The notes under the pieces are model-generated. The model searched no databases. It was not told the origin of the DNA and worked only from the letters and a program-made list of their open reading frames with translations. A DNA stretch of 19,463 bases from Verrucomicrobiales bacterium (GTDB lineage Bacteria; Verrucomicrobiota; Verrucomicrobiia; Limisphaerales; RI-55): the NCBI GenBank assembly GCA_003484235.1, contig DNDP01000122.1:3595-23057 (forward strand), written 5' to 3'. This document shows, in pieces, positions 9,781-17,146 of the stretch; positions within the stretch are counted from its first letter, which is position 1, and the number at the start of each line of letters is the position of its first letter. The position numbers were made by a program, and so were the translations under genes.

Positions 9781-11127
9781 TCAGGGATTGCGTGATGAAG
9801 CAGATTGAACGGAGCCGGGCGACAGGGACTCGCCGAGAAGCTTCTCCATCTCGACAATGATGCTGTGACGGGCCTCGGCCGCGGCGATCCGCTCCCGGCG
9901 CAGCTGAATCAGCGTGTGCTGGGCATCCAGCAGTTCCAACTGGGAGAAGCCGGCACGGTCAACGCCTTCGCGGGCCAGCTGCAGCATCGTTTCGGCGTCG
10001 GGGAGCATCTCGCCCTCGATGGCGGAAAGTTCCGTCTCCGCATGCAGCAGCTCCTGGGCAAAGCCAAAGAGCACGGTGCGGAGGCGGAGCTCGCCCGCCG
10101 ACCGGTCGAACTCGACCCGGTCGCGCAGGGCCCGCGCCTCCGCGCGGGCACCCTGATTCTGATCGCGAAAAGTGAGCGGGAGCGAAAGCCGGAACACCAA
10201 TCCCACGTCGTCCGGTCCGGCGTAGTGCCTCACCCCCAGCCCCGCCGTCAGATCCGGACGTCGCCGCGCGTCGGCGAGGCGGACCTCGGCGTCGCGCAGG
10301 GCCTGCTCGTCCTGCCAGCGGATCGATTCAGGACTCCGGACAATCCTCGCCGCCAGTTCAGCAAACGGTGGGACGTCCGGTCGGGCAAACAGATCTCCTT
10401 CCGCAGTGGCAAACGCCGCCTCTCCATCACCCCAAAGCGCCGCAAGTTGGCGCCGCGAAGTTTGCAGCTCGTGCTCCGTGTGTTCCTGATCGATGCGGGC
10501 ACGGGCGAGCAGAATGCGGGCGCGTTTCTCCTCGATCGGCGAGGCACGGCCGGCTTCGACGCGGCGCCGGGCCTGGTCGAGCGATTCTTCCGCCAGTCGC
10601 GTCGTTTCCCCCGCGAGCATCAACCGTTGCTGGTCGCCCACCACATGGATGAACCGTTCGGCGACGGCGGCGAGCACTTCGATCTGTGCCCGGGCAGCTT
10701 CACGCTTCCGCTGGGAAGTCACTGCATCAGCCACCTGAGCCCGGGCGGCACGCTTGCCCCCCAGCTCAATCAGTTGGCTGAGTTGCAGCGTCGTCTGCGC
10801 CTCACGAAGGCCGCCGACCTCTCCGCTGCCGAGCACATCCTCCACTTCGAGTGCCAGTTCGGGATTGGGCACCAGTCCAACCTGCACGCGCTGACCCTCT
10901 GCCGCCCTCACCGCATGACCGTGGGCGTTCAGCGAGGGATTTCCGGTCAGGGCAAGTGAAGCGGCGGTTCGCAGGGTCAGGCGGCCGACCGGCAAAGATG
11001 GGTTCTTTGCCGCCGGGCTCCCAGCCGGAGCGCCCAAGCTTAAGGAGATTGCGACGAGGGCGATCAGGCCGGCGACGACGACCGGCCGATGACGGTGGAC
11101 CGAAATCGGATGGTGATACATGGGCAT
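9781..11127 (-). CDS. czcC: CzcC-type outer-membrane efflux channel (TolC/OEP family)
   Basis: This is a 448-residue protein expected to form the trimeric outer-membrane exit duct of the Czc pump. After the start MPMYHHP there is a signal peptide (basic HRHRP, hydrophobic VVVAGLIALVAISLSLG, cleavage near APAGSPA). Two repeated outer-membrane-efflux-protein domains of long amphipathic helices follow: one begins LTLRTAASLALTGNPSL and the second begins after about residue 250 (AELAARIVRSPESIRW). An NPEL segment (VGLVPNPELALEVEDV) is typical of CzcC/CusC-like members. The frame is open 79 residues further upstream, but that stretch has no family character and overlaps the small His-rich gene, so the ATG at 11127 is preferred. 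No lipobox cysteine is seen. Ribosome-binding sequence is weak. It is followed by czcB after 12 bases. Confidence 0.9.
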   Translation of the reverse strand: MPMYHHPISVHRHRPVVVAGLIALVAISLSLGAPAGSPAAKNPSLPVGRLTLRTAASLALTGNPSLNAHGHAVRAAEGQRVQVGLVPNPELALEVEDVLGSGEVGGLREAQTTLQLSQLIELGGKRAARAQVADAVTSQRKREAARAQIEVLAAVAERFIHVVGDQQRLMLAGETTRLAEESLDQARRRVEAGRASPIEEKRARILLARARIDQEHTEHELQTSRRQLAALWGDGEAAFATAEGDLFARPDVPPFAELAARIVRSPESIRWQDEQALRDAEVRLADARRRPDLTAGLGVRHYAGPDDVGLVFRLSLPLTFRDQNQGARAEARALRDRVEFDRSAGELRLRTVLFGFAQELLHAETELSAIEGEMLPDAETMLQLAREGVDRAGFSQLELLDAQHTLIQLRRERIAAAEARHSIIVEMEKLLGESLSPGSVQSASSRNP

Positions 11128-11231
11128 TAGACTTTTGAGATTTGGACATGGATTGCAGGGACGAAACCCGACAGGCGGACGTGAAAGGCCGCCCGGGTGG
11201 AAAGAACCTTCCTCGTCAGAACGAAGAAAGA

Positions 11232-11630
11232 TCAGGAAAGAGGGGAAGGAGCACGGGCGGGAAGCGCCGTGCGAAATGCAAACTGCCAGGCCTTGGACAG
11301 ACCGCGAGGACCGGCCTCCGGCGGAGGTGAAGTGCCCGTTCCGTGTCGCCACGCAACGGCGCACAGCGACAACGCTGTGGCAAACGAAAGCAGGAAGACC
11401 TGACCGCCTCCAGATGGCGTTCTCGCTGCCGTGATGGAATCCGATCCGGCCACATAATCTCCGTCCGCAAAAACGTGGTTGTCGGAGTTGTGCTCGTGCG
11501 ACCCCGGTTCACCGTGGTGATTCACGTGCGCTTCGTGAATGATTCCCAGCTGTTGCATCGCGGCGTGGGACGTCAGGACCGGCCAGCAGGCCAGCAACGC
11601 CATCGCCGTGATGATTCGCAGGAATCGCAC
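11232..11630 (-). CDS. Small His-rich exported membrane protein at the head of the czc operon
   Basis: I do not recognise a named family. From a GTG at 11630 the product is 132 residues. A signal peptide (RFLR, hydrophobic IITAMALLACWPVL, cleavage near TSHAA) is followed by a His/Asp/Glu-rich segment at 32-52 with seven histidines (32, 35, 38, 39, 45, 47, 52). A membrane span follows at about 78-94, then a Pro-rich linker and a distinctive tail AWQFAFRTALPARAPSPLS. The layout suggests a periplasmic metal-binding segment anchored in the inner membrane; this is inference. It ends 104 bases before czcC on the same strand, so joint expression is likely. The frame runs open to an ATG at 11756, but only the part from 11630 begins with a signal peptide; the in-frame ATG at 11603 is an alternative. 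No ribosome site is evident. Confidence 0.65.
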   Translation of the reverse strand: MRFLRIITAMALLACWPVLTSHAAMQQLGIIHEAHVNHHGEPGSHEHNSDNHVFADGDYVAGSDSITAARTPSGGGQVFLLSFATALSLCAVAWRHGTGTSPPPEAGPRGLSKAWQFAFRTALPARAPSPLS

Positions 11631-11848
11631 GGGACGAAAATCACGATATCGAACCGAAGTGACAAGGATGAACTTGCACCAACTGCCATCATGGCGAAAT
11701 GCACGAACGCTCAACCGGAATCCGGGAGCCGAACCCGGGAACGCTCCCTGCCGCACCAGGGTTGAGACCCGGCGTCATCGGTGCCAAACCGAACGTGGAC
11801 GCCGATCGCCGGCTGGCCGAAAATGAATCAATGGGTGGATGAACGAGA

Positions 11849-11922
11849 CAAAAACTGCCTGTCTGGGGTCGGCCACCCGACAAGGTGGGACAGCAGGCAA
11901 TCGGTCCAGACGGAAATTTTTG
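11849..11922. terminator. Orphan two-sided hairpin element with T-runs on both strands
   Basis: The outer arms are CAAAAA (11849-11854) with TTTTTG (11917-11922), and GTCTGG (11861-11866) with CCAGAC (11906-11911). Inside, TGCCTGTC (11856-11863) can pair with GACagcAGGCA (11889-11899, a 3-base bulge), and CCACC (11873-11877) with GGTGG (11884-11888). The first two inner pairings share bases 11861-11863 and so exclude each other. Read on the minus strand the hairpin ends in AGTTTTTG; read on the plus strand the GTCTGG/CCAGAC stem is followed by GGAAATTTTTG. Both look like intrinsic terminators, but no gene ends nearby. It could be an attenuator in a leader, an insulator, or a small mobile repeat. 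Confidence 0.5.
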
Positions 11923-11992
11923 TTGGTCGCCTCCGCGCCCGTCCTCCCAATGCGCGTGGCACCAACGGCTAAAAAGGTTGCAAGCAAAGCTG

Positions 11993-12020
11993 TTGATTAT
12001 TCAGGCGCGTCGTGTCTAAT
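11993..12020 (+). promoter_or_regulatory. Candidate sigma-70-like promoter of the hybrid kinase
   Basis: TTGATT at 11993-11998 and TCTAAT at 12015-12020 are separated by 16 bases, matching the -35 and -10 consensus at 4 and 5 of 6 positions. It points toward the kinase, giving a leader of about 270 bases to the preferred start. The local AT-richness within GC-rich DNA supports it, but consensus matches alone are weak evidence in this phylum. Confidence 0.35.
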
Positions 12021-12100
12021 TTTCCGGCAAGCACATTGCTCTGAACCGGGCGTGACCAAGCAGCGCCCGGGTTCGAAGATGATCCGAGGCGGCGCCGTCC

Positions 12101-12112
12101 ATTGCATGCAAT
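12101..12112. repeat. Perfect 12-bp palindrome ATTGCATGCAAT
   Basis: This is a perfect dyad of 12 bases between the candidate promoter and the kinase start, in otherwise GC-rich DNA. Its size and symmetry fit a binding site for a dimeric regulator, but no cognate factor is encoded in the window and the motif is not one I can assign. Confidence 0.35.
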
Positions 12113-12295
12113 TGGCTCCAAGCGTCTATGTTCCTCGATGACAAGGTTGAGAAATCAGGGCAATGGAACGAACCTGTTCTATTCAAGCCTGACCAAACCT
12201 GCCGCCATAAACCGAACCTGGACCTCCAGCCGCGTACGGAGGTTTCCGCAGGGCGGACGCACTCAAGACAGCGATCAAGCGACATTCATCCGTCG

Positions 12296-14593
12296 ATGAC
12301 AAAAGAACCGTTGACCATCCTCCATCTGGAGGACAACCAGATCGATGCGGAATTCATGGCGACCATGCTCCGGGAGGATGGCCTGTCTTGCGACATCCGG
12401 CAGGTTCATACCCGGCAGGATTTCACGCACCTGCTCAATTCCGGCCGCTTCGACCTCATCATCTCCGACTACTCGATGCCGTCTTTTGACGGTACCGAGG
12501 CACTTCAGATCGCGAGAAAGCTGGCGCCGTCCACTCCGTTCATTTTCGTCTCCGGAACGATCGGCGAAGAGATCGCGATCGAGTCGCTCAAGAACGGCGC
12601 CACCGATTATGTATTGAAGAACCGTCTGTCCCGTTTCCCCGCAGCCGTTCGGCGGGCCATCCGCGAGGCGGAACAGCGGGCGGAGCGCGTCGCCTTCCAA
12701 CAGGAACTGATCCGGCGGGATGAACTGTTCCGGCAGATCACGGAAAACGTCGAGGACCTCATCGCGGTGCTTGATCTCGAGGGGCGCCGGGTGTTCAGCA
12801 GCCCTTCATACCGGAATCTGCTCGGCGATCCGAAATCCCTCGAGGGCACCGACTCGTTTGCGGACATCCATCCCGAGGACCGCGAACGCATCAGGGACGT
12901 CTTTTTTCGGACGATTTCCACCGGCGTCGGCCAGCGGGTGGAGTATCGGCTGCAGCGGAAGGATGGGAGCGTGCGCCACATCGAGTCCCAGGGAAGTGTC
13001 ATCCGGGACGCCGAGCGCCGCGTGATCAACGTCGTGGTGGTTTCCCGCGACATTTCCGAACGGATTCTGGTGGAGGCAAGGCTCAGGGAACAGGCCACCT
13101 TGCTGGACAAGGCGCAGGACGCCATCTTCGTCCGCAATCTCGACCAGCGGGTGACCTACTGGAACAAGGGCGCCGAACGGCTCTACGGGTGGCGGAGCAA
13201 CGAGATCATCGGCCGCAAGGCCTCCGAGTTTCTCTACCGGGAGGGAGCTCCGCGGCGGGATGACATCTGGGCGACCGTCCTCGAGAAGGGGGAATGGACG
13301 GGCGAACTCCGCCAGGTCACCAAGTCCGGCAAGGACGTGATCATCACCAGCCGGCGGACCCTGCTCCACGATGGCACGGGAAAACCCGTGGCCGTGATGA
13401 ACATCAATTCGGACATCACCGAACGCAAGGAGATGGAGGAGAAGCTCCTTCGCAGCCAGCGGCTGGAAACGATCGGCATGCTCGCCGGCGGCATCGCCCA
13501 TGATCTGAACAACGTGCTCTCGCCGGTCCTGATGGTGGCCGACCTGCTCCGCGACGATGCGGCCGACGATTCGGAGCGCCATCTCCTCGACACCGTGAAG
13601 GCCAGCGCCGTCCGCGGGTCCGAACTCGTCAAACAGATCCTTTCCTTCGCCCACGGAGCCGCGGGCGATCGAATCGTCCTCCAGCTGCGGCATCTCATCA
13701 GCGACATGATGAAGCTGATGAAGGACACGTTCCCCCGCTCCATCCTCATCAACCAGGATCTGCCCTCGGATCTCTGGCCGGTCCGCGGTGATCCCACGCA
13801 GCTTCATCAGGTGCTGTTGAATCTTTGTGTCAACGCCCGGGATGCCATGGCGGCCGGAGGAAAGCTGACGATTGTGGCACGGAATCATCCGCCCCTCGAA
13901 GGTGATGGCACGGGCCCCCAGGTATCCCTTGAAGTGTCGGATACCGGCACCGGCATCCCGCCCGAGATTCAGGAGAAGATCTTCCAGCCGTTCTTCACCA
14001 CGAAGGGTTCGGGCAAGGGAACCGGGCTCGGACTTTCAACCGTGGCGGGCATTGTTGAGAAGCACTCCGGCAGGATCGAGCTGTCCAGCGAACCCGGACA
14101 GGGGACGTCCTTCCGCGTCTTCCTCCCGGCCTGCCCGAAGGACCCGGTGGCCACCACGAGGCCCAGGGCGGCCACGCCTCCGCGCGGCGACGGTGAGCGC
14201 ATTCTCCTCGTGGACGACGAGCAGGCCGTTCTCCTGATGACGAAGGAAACCCTCGAAGCCTGCAACTACCGGGTGACGGTGGCGAGGGACGGCCTGGAAG
14301 CGCTGTCGATCTATCGCCAACGCACCGAGCCGTTCGACCTGGTGATCACCGACTCGATGATGCCCTCGATGGACGGACCGACTCTGACCCGGATGCTGCA
14401 CCGGCTGGACCCGGACGTGAAGATCGTGGCCATCAGCGGTCTGGCAGAAAGCCTGGTGGTTCCGGATCCCTCCGGCGGACCCGTGGTCGCATCGCTGCGC
14501 AAGCCATACGAAGGCTCCCAGCTGCTGGTCAGCATCGGGGAGGTGTTCGCCAGACGCCGCGGCGACAAGCAGGCGGACCGGGCCGATGGATGA
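12296..14593 (+). CDS. Hybrid sensor histidine kinase, REC-PAS-PAS-HisKA-HATPase-REC
   Basis: This is a 765-residue soluble protein with no membrane span. Residues 6-120 are a receiver (LTILHLEDN; phospho-acceptor D58 in IISDYSMP; K108 in DYVLKNR). PAS domains lie at about 143-257 (FRQITENVEDLIAVLDLEG) and 266-378 (AQDAIFVRNLDQRVTYWN), each closed by an R/T-D-I-S/T-E-R motif. The HisKA H-box is GGIAHDLNNVLSP with H402. ATPase boxes are N513 (LLNLCVNARDAM), D549 (SDTGTGIP) and GKGTGLGLS at 574-582. A second receiver spans 634-752 with D686 (VITDSMMP) and K736. So phosphate can enter at one end and leave at the other, with no DNA-binding output. I chose the ATG at 12296 because the receiver begins there; an in-frame ATG at 12128 would add 56 residues without domain character. 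It is divergent from the metal operon; the ligand is unknown. Confidence 0.92.
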   Translation: MTKEPLTILHLEDNQIDAEFMATMLREDGLSCDIRQVHTRQDFTHLLNSGRFDLIISDYSMPSFDGTEALQIARKLAPSTPFIFVSGTIGEEIAIESLKNGATDYVLKNRLSRFPAAVRRAIREAEQRAERVAFQQELIRRDELFRQITENVEDLIAVLDLEGRRVFSSPSYRNLLGDPKSLEGTDSFADIHPEDRERIRDVFFRTISTGVGQRVEYRLQRKDGSVRHIESQGSVIRDAERRVINVVVVSRDISERILVEARLREQATLLDKAQDAIFVRNLDQRVTYWNKGAERLYGWRSNEIIGRKASEFLYREGAPRRDDIWATVLEKGEWTGELRQVTKSGKDVIITSRRTLLHDGTGKPVAVMNINSDITERKEMEEKLLRSQRLETIGMLAGGIAHDLNNVLSPVLMVADLLRDDAADDSERHLLDTVKASAVRGSELVKQILSFAHGAAGDRIVLQLRHLISDMMKLMKDTFPRSILINQDLPSDLWPVRGDPTQLHQVLLNLCVNARDAMAAGGKLTIVARNHPPLEGDGTGPQVSLEVSDTGTGIPPEIQEKIFQPFFTTKGSGKGTGLGLSTVAGIVEKHSGRIELSSEPGQGTSFRVFLPACPKDPVATTRPRAATPPRGDGERILLVDDEQAVLLMTKETLEACNYRVTVARDGLEALSIYRQRTEPFDLVITDSMMPSMDGPTLTRMLHRLDPDVKIVAISGLAESLVVPDPSGGPVVASLRKPYEGSQLLVSIGEVFARRRGDKQADRADG

Positions 14594-14602
14594 CCATCGG
14601 CC
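14581..14602. terminator. Perfect 9-bp hairpin between two convergent signalling genes
   Basis: GGCCGATGG (14581-14589) and CCATCGGCC (14594-14602) form a perfect stem with the tetraloop ATGA, which contains the hybrid kinase stop codon. It lies 30 bases beyond the stop of the response regulator on the other strand, so it could stop both transcripts. There is no T-run on either side, so it is an incomplete intrinsic terminator. Confidence 0.45.
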
Positions 14603-14632
14603 GGCGACGAGGCGGGCAGATCAAGTCGCGCG

Positions 14633-15100
14633 TCAGGGAGTCGGGGTGCCCGCCGCGCGGCGGCTTCCCGGCGGCGGCTCGTTCAGCAGCGCCCAGAAGC
14701 CTCCCAGCCGTTTGACCGCCTCGATGAACTCGGCGAACTTCACCGGCTTGACCACGTAGGCGTTGACTCCCAGCTCATAGCTCCGCACCAAGTCCTGTTC
14801 CTCGCGGGAGGAGGTCATCATCACGACCGGAATGGTCCGGAGTTCCGGATTGCTCTTGATCTGTCGCAGCACTTCCAGGCCGTCAACCTTGGGCATTTTC
14901 AGGTCCAGCAGCACGACGATGGGCTGGCCGTTGGCCCGGTCGGCGAATTCGCCCCGCCGGAACAGATAGTCCAGCGCTTCGGCTCCGTCGCGCAAAGACA
15001 CGACTTCGTTGGCGAGGTTGTTGGCGTCCAGGGCTTCGAGCGCCATTTCGCGGTCTCGGGCGCTGTCGTCCACCAGCAGGATGCGTTTCAGTGGTTCCAT
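14633..15100 (-). CDS. Single-domain response regulator, Rcp1-like
   Basis: This is a 155-residue protein that is almost entirely a receiver domain: RILLVDDSARDREM at the N-terminus with acidic pair D11/D12, phospho-acceptor D66 in VVLLDLKMP, switch residue T96 (VVMMTSS) and K118 in VVKPVKF. The spacing with an insertion before the phospho-site (YLFRRGEFADRANG) is typical of Rcp1-type regulators that pair with phytochrome-like or PAS/CHASE histidine kinases. The C-terminal 25 residues (NEPPPGSRRAAGTPTP) look disordered, with no output domain, so it should act by protein contact or relay phosphate. It begins 10 bases after the CHASE3 kinase stop on the same strand and is surely its partner. 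The ATG is at 15100; no Shine-Dalgarno sequence precedes it. Confidence 0.92.
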   Translation of the reverse strand: MEPLKRILLVDDSARDREMALEALDANNLANEVVSLRDGAEALDYLFRRGEFADRANGQPIVVLLDLKMPKVDGLEVLRQIKSNPELRTIPVVMMTSSREEQDLVRSYELGVNAYVVKPVKFAEFIEAVKRLGGFWALLNEPPPGSRRAAGTPTP

Positions 15101-15110
15101 GTGATGTGGT

Positions 15111-16865
15111 CTAGGTGGTTGCAGGGTTGGCCGGTTCCGCCGGCTTCAGGGTCAGGTAAAATGTCGCGCCGCGGTCGAGTTCCCCCTCCGCCCAGGTGCG
15201 GCCGCCATGGCGGGAAATCATCCTTCTCACGGTGGCCAGCCCGATGCCGGTTCCCTCGAATTCATCCGAACGGTGGAGCCGTTGAAAGACGCCGAACAGC
15301 TTGTGGACGTATTGCATGTCAAATCCGGCCCCGTTGTCCCGCACGAAAATGACGACGCCGTCGGACGCGCTGCCGGAGCAGCCGATCTCGATCTCGGCCG
15401 GATCACGGTTGCGGCTGTACTTGATGGCATTGCCGATCAGGTTGGCGAAGACCTGCCGCAACGCCGTGGGATCGCCCTTGACCCTCGGGAGGGGACTGAT
15501 CTTCCAGACAATGTTGCGGTCGCGGGTGACCATCTCGAGCTCCTCGATCACCTTCCGCACCACCCCGTCGAGCTCGATGTTGCGCAAGTTGATCTCCGAC
15601 CGGCCATCGCGGGAAAAGGCCAGCAGATCGTCGATGAGCTGTCCCATCTCGTTGCCCGCCTCGCTGATCGTTCTCAGATAGCGCGTCGCCTTTTCGCTGA
15701 GCTGGCCTTCGGCGGCGCGTTGCAGCATGTCCGCATATCCCTGGATGTGCCGCAGCGGGGCGCGCAGGTCGTGCGACACCGAATACGAGAAGGCCTCCAG
15801 CTCCTTGTTGGCGGCCTCCAGCTGCCGGGCCTGCTGCTGCAGGCTGTCGTTCAGCTGCCGCACCTTCTGCTCCGCCAGCCGACGCTCGGTGGTGTCGCGC
15901 GCGGACGCATAGATCAAACCGCGTTCGCCGAGCGGAAAGGCGTTCCAAAGCAGCCACACGTACGAGCCGTCCTTGCGCAGATAACGATTCTCGAAGGCGA
16001 CCACCCGCGAGCCGCCGGCCAGCTGCCGGGCGATATCCTCGGTCGCCGGGCGGTCCTCCGGATGCACGAACTCGACAAACGGCCGCTGCATGAGCTCCGA
16101 CAGGGTGAAGCCGAGCGTCGCTTCCCAGGCCGGATTCAGGCGCTTGAAATAGCCGTCCATGCCGGCGACGCAGAACATGTCCAGCGAGAGGTTGAAGAAT
16201 CGATCCCGTTCCATCTCGGCCTCCCGCCGCAGGCGGAAATCCCGCCGCAGGATCATCCAGCCCGCCAGGACGAACCCGGCGCCCAGCAGGTTCAGCAGGA
16301 TGACCACCGCGATGTTGCGCTGGGCGGCGGTCACCGTCGCTTCCGCCCGCGCGCTGAGCAGGTCGCGCTCGGTGGCCTGCAGCGTGCGGATGCGGGTGGT
16401 GATGTCATCCATTTCCTTGCGGCCTTCACCCGACGCGATCAGTTGGAAGGCGTCGTCGGCCGTGCCCGTCCTGCGCGCCTCGATCACCCGCTGCACAAAG
16501 TCCAGCTTGCTTTCCACGACGGGAACGAGTTCGGCAAGACGCTGCAGCTGGACCGGATTATCGCTCACCAACCGCTCCAGCTCCGCCAGATTTGTGCTGA
16601 TCTGCCCCCTCGCGCGGTCGTTGGCCTCCAAAAACTCCAGATCCCCGGACACGGCATAGCCGCGTCCACCGGACTCGACCCGCAGCAGCCCGGTCAAAGT
16701 CTGTTCGAGCCGGCTCAGCACCTCATGGGTATGCGCGACAATCCGGTAGGTCTGGATGTTGCGGTTGGCAACCCAGATGGCGGCGCCGCCGGCGGCCACC
16801 AGCAACAGCAGGGCGAAAAGAAACCCCGCCATGACCTTTCGTTCGATCGTCCAGCTCCAGCGCAT
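15111..16865 (-). CDS. CHASE3-PAS sensor histidine kinase
   Basis: This is a 584-residue inner-membrane sensor. TM1 lies at about 12-34, and an extracytoplasmic helical CHASE3 domain at about 38-174 (typical LLRVESGGRGYAVSGDLEFLE). TM2 is at about 185-206. A PAS domain at about 222-330 (FFNLSLDMFCVAGMDGYFKRLN to DTTERR) and a coiled coil at 331-355 follow. HisKA carries SYSVSHDLRAPLRHI with H365, and the ATPase domain has N479 (ANLIGNAIKYS), D510 (VRDNGAGFD) and EGTGIGLATV at 537-546. This architecture is frequent in kinases working with Rcp1-type regulators, and such a gene follows after 10 bases. The signal sensed by CHASE3 domains is unknown. I prefer the ATG at 16865 because GGTGGGG lies a little upstream and MRWSWTIERK leads into TM1; a TTG at 16886 would add seven residues. 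Confidence 0.93.
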   Translation of the reverse strand: MRWSWTIERKVMAGFLFALLLLVAAGGAAIWVANRNIQTYRIVAHTHEVLSRLEQTLTGLLRVESGGRGYAVSGDLEFLEANDRARGQISTNLAELERLVSDNPVQLQRLAELVPVVESKLDFVQRVIEARRTGTADDAFQLIASGEGRKEMDDITTRIRTLQATERDLLSARAEATVTAAQRNIAVVILLNLLGAGFVLAGWMILRRDFRLRREAEMERDRFFNLSLDMFCVAGMDGYFKRLNPAWEATLGFTLSELMQRPFVEFVHPEDRPATEDIARQLAGGSRVVAFENRYLRKDGSYVWLLWNAFPLGERGLIYASARDTTERRLAEQKVRQLNDSLQQQARQLEAANKELEAFSYSVSHDLRAPLRHIQGYADMLQRAAEGQLSEKATRYLRTISEAGNEMGQLIDDLLAFSRDGRSEINLRNIELDGVVRKVIEELEMVTRDRNIVWKISPLPRVKGDPTALRQVFANLIGNAIKYSRNRDPAEIEIGCSGSASDGVVIFVRDNGAGFDMQYVHKLFGVFQRLHRSDEFEGTGIGLATVRRMISRHGGRTWAEGELDRGATFYLTLKPAEPANPATT

Positions 16866-17015
16866 TTTCACATGGTCCCCACCCAACCCGTTGCCGACCA
16901 GCCAGCCGACGAATCAACGCCTCGTCCTTCAACCACCCGACGGTCGCAACTCCGGCAGCGCCCGCTTCGTCAACCCTTCGCTGTCTGCAGTCCGCTTTCG
17001 CCGGGCCGACGGAGC

Positions 17016-17050
17016 ATTGCCCGATTCATCACCCCGGGCAATTTCTTTTC
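17016..17050 (+). terminator. Intrinsic-terminator-like hairpin reading on the plus strand, without a plus-strand gene
   Basis: ATTGCCCG (17016-17023) and CGGGCAAT (17035-17042) form a perfect 8-bp stem around an 11-base loop, followed on the plus strand by TTCTTTTC. It sits in the 281-bp gap between the phosphate permease stop and the CHASE3 kinase start, both on the minus strand, where the same stem lacks a T-run after it. It may block antisense transcription, or be a 3' hairpin of the permease message or a leader structure of the kinase. I see nothing else in this gap. Confidence 0.4.
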
Positions 17051-17146
17051 CCGTCGTCCGCGGGACCGCGTCCTCTCCGGACGATTCATGCGCTGTTTGC
17101 CGCGCGAGGGCCGGCATCCCCGGCGGACTGTGCAGGGGGTGACGAA

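Larger units (their letters stand above)
11631..12295. other. 665-bp divergent intergenic region, no convincing gene, rich in inverted repeats
   Basis: It separates the minus-strand metal operon from the plus-strand hybrid kinase. I find no coding stretch with protein-family character on either strand. On the operon side there are many short perfect stems: CCGGG/CCCGG at 11722-11726 and 11734-11738, CCCTG/CAGGG at 11746-11750 and 11757-11761, and GGCGTC/GACGCC at 11771-11776 and 11798-11803 with CGGT/ACCG nested inside (11779-11782, 11788-11791). The 74-bp element at 11849-11922, a promoter-like pair at 11993-12020 and a palindrome at 12101-12112 are listed separately. Minus-strand promoter elements for the operon are not clear. 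Confidence 0.7.

Noticed and set aside
8380..9795. Plus-strand open frame opposite czcB
   Set aside because: Same reason: full overlap with a well-supported gene and no domain character.
11128..11364. N-terminal extension of czcC by 79 residues
   Set aside because: It overlaps the His-rich gene in another frame and would bury the signal peptide.
11722..11738. T-arm-like sequence on the minus strand (CCGGG, TTCGGCT, CCCGG), possible tRNA
   Set aside because: The near-invariant A of the T-loop is G, and no matching acceptor, D or anticodon arm is found upstream.
11714..11770. Resemblance to a cobalamin riboswitch core (GGAATCCGG, CCGCACC)
   Set aside because: The invariant CUGnCCCGCnACUGU segment and the downstream B12 box are not present in order.
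11855..11900. Resemblance to the NiCo (czcD) riboswitch through GGGACAG and GCAGGCAA on the plus strand
   Set aside because: The order and spacing of the motifs do not fit the four-way junction as I remember it, and the plus strand leads away from the metal operon. A covariance-model search would settle it.
12128..12295. Upstream ATG start adding 56 residues to the hybrid kinase
   Set aside because: The extension has no domain character and the receiver begins right after the ATG at 12296; neither start has a ribosome site, so this remains open.
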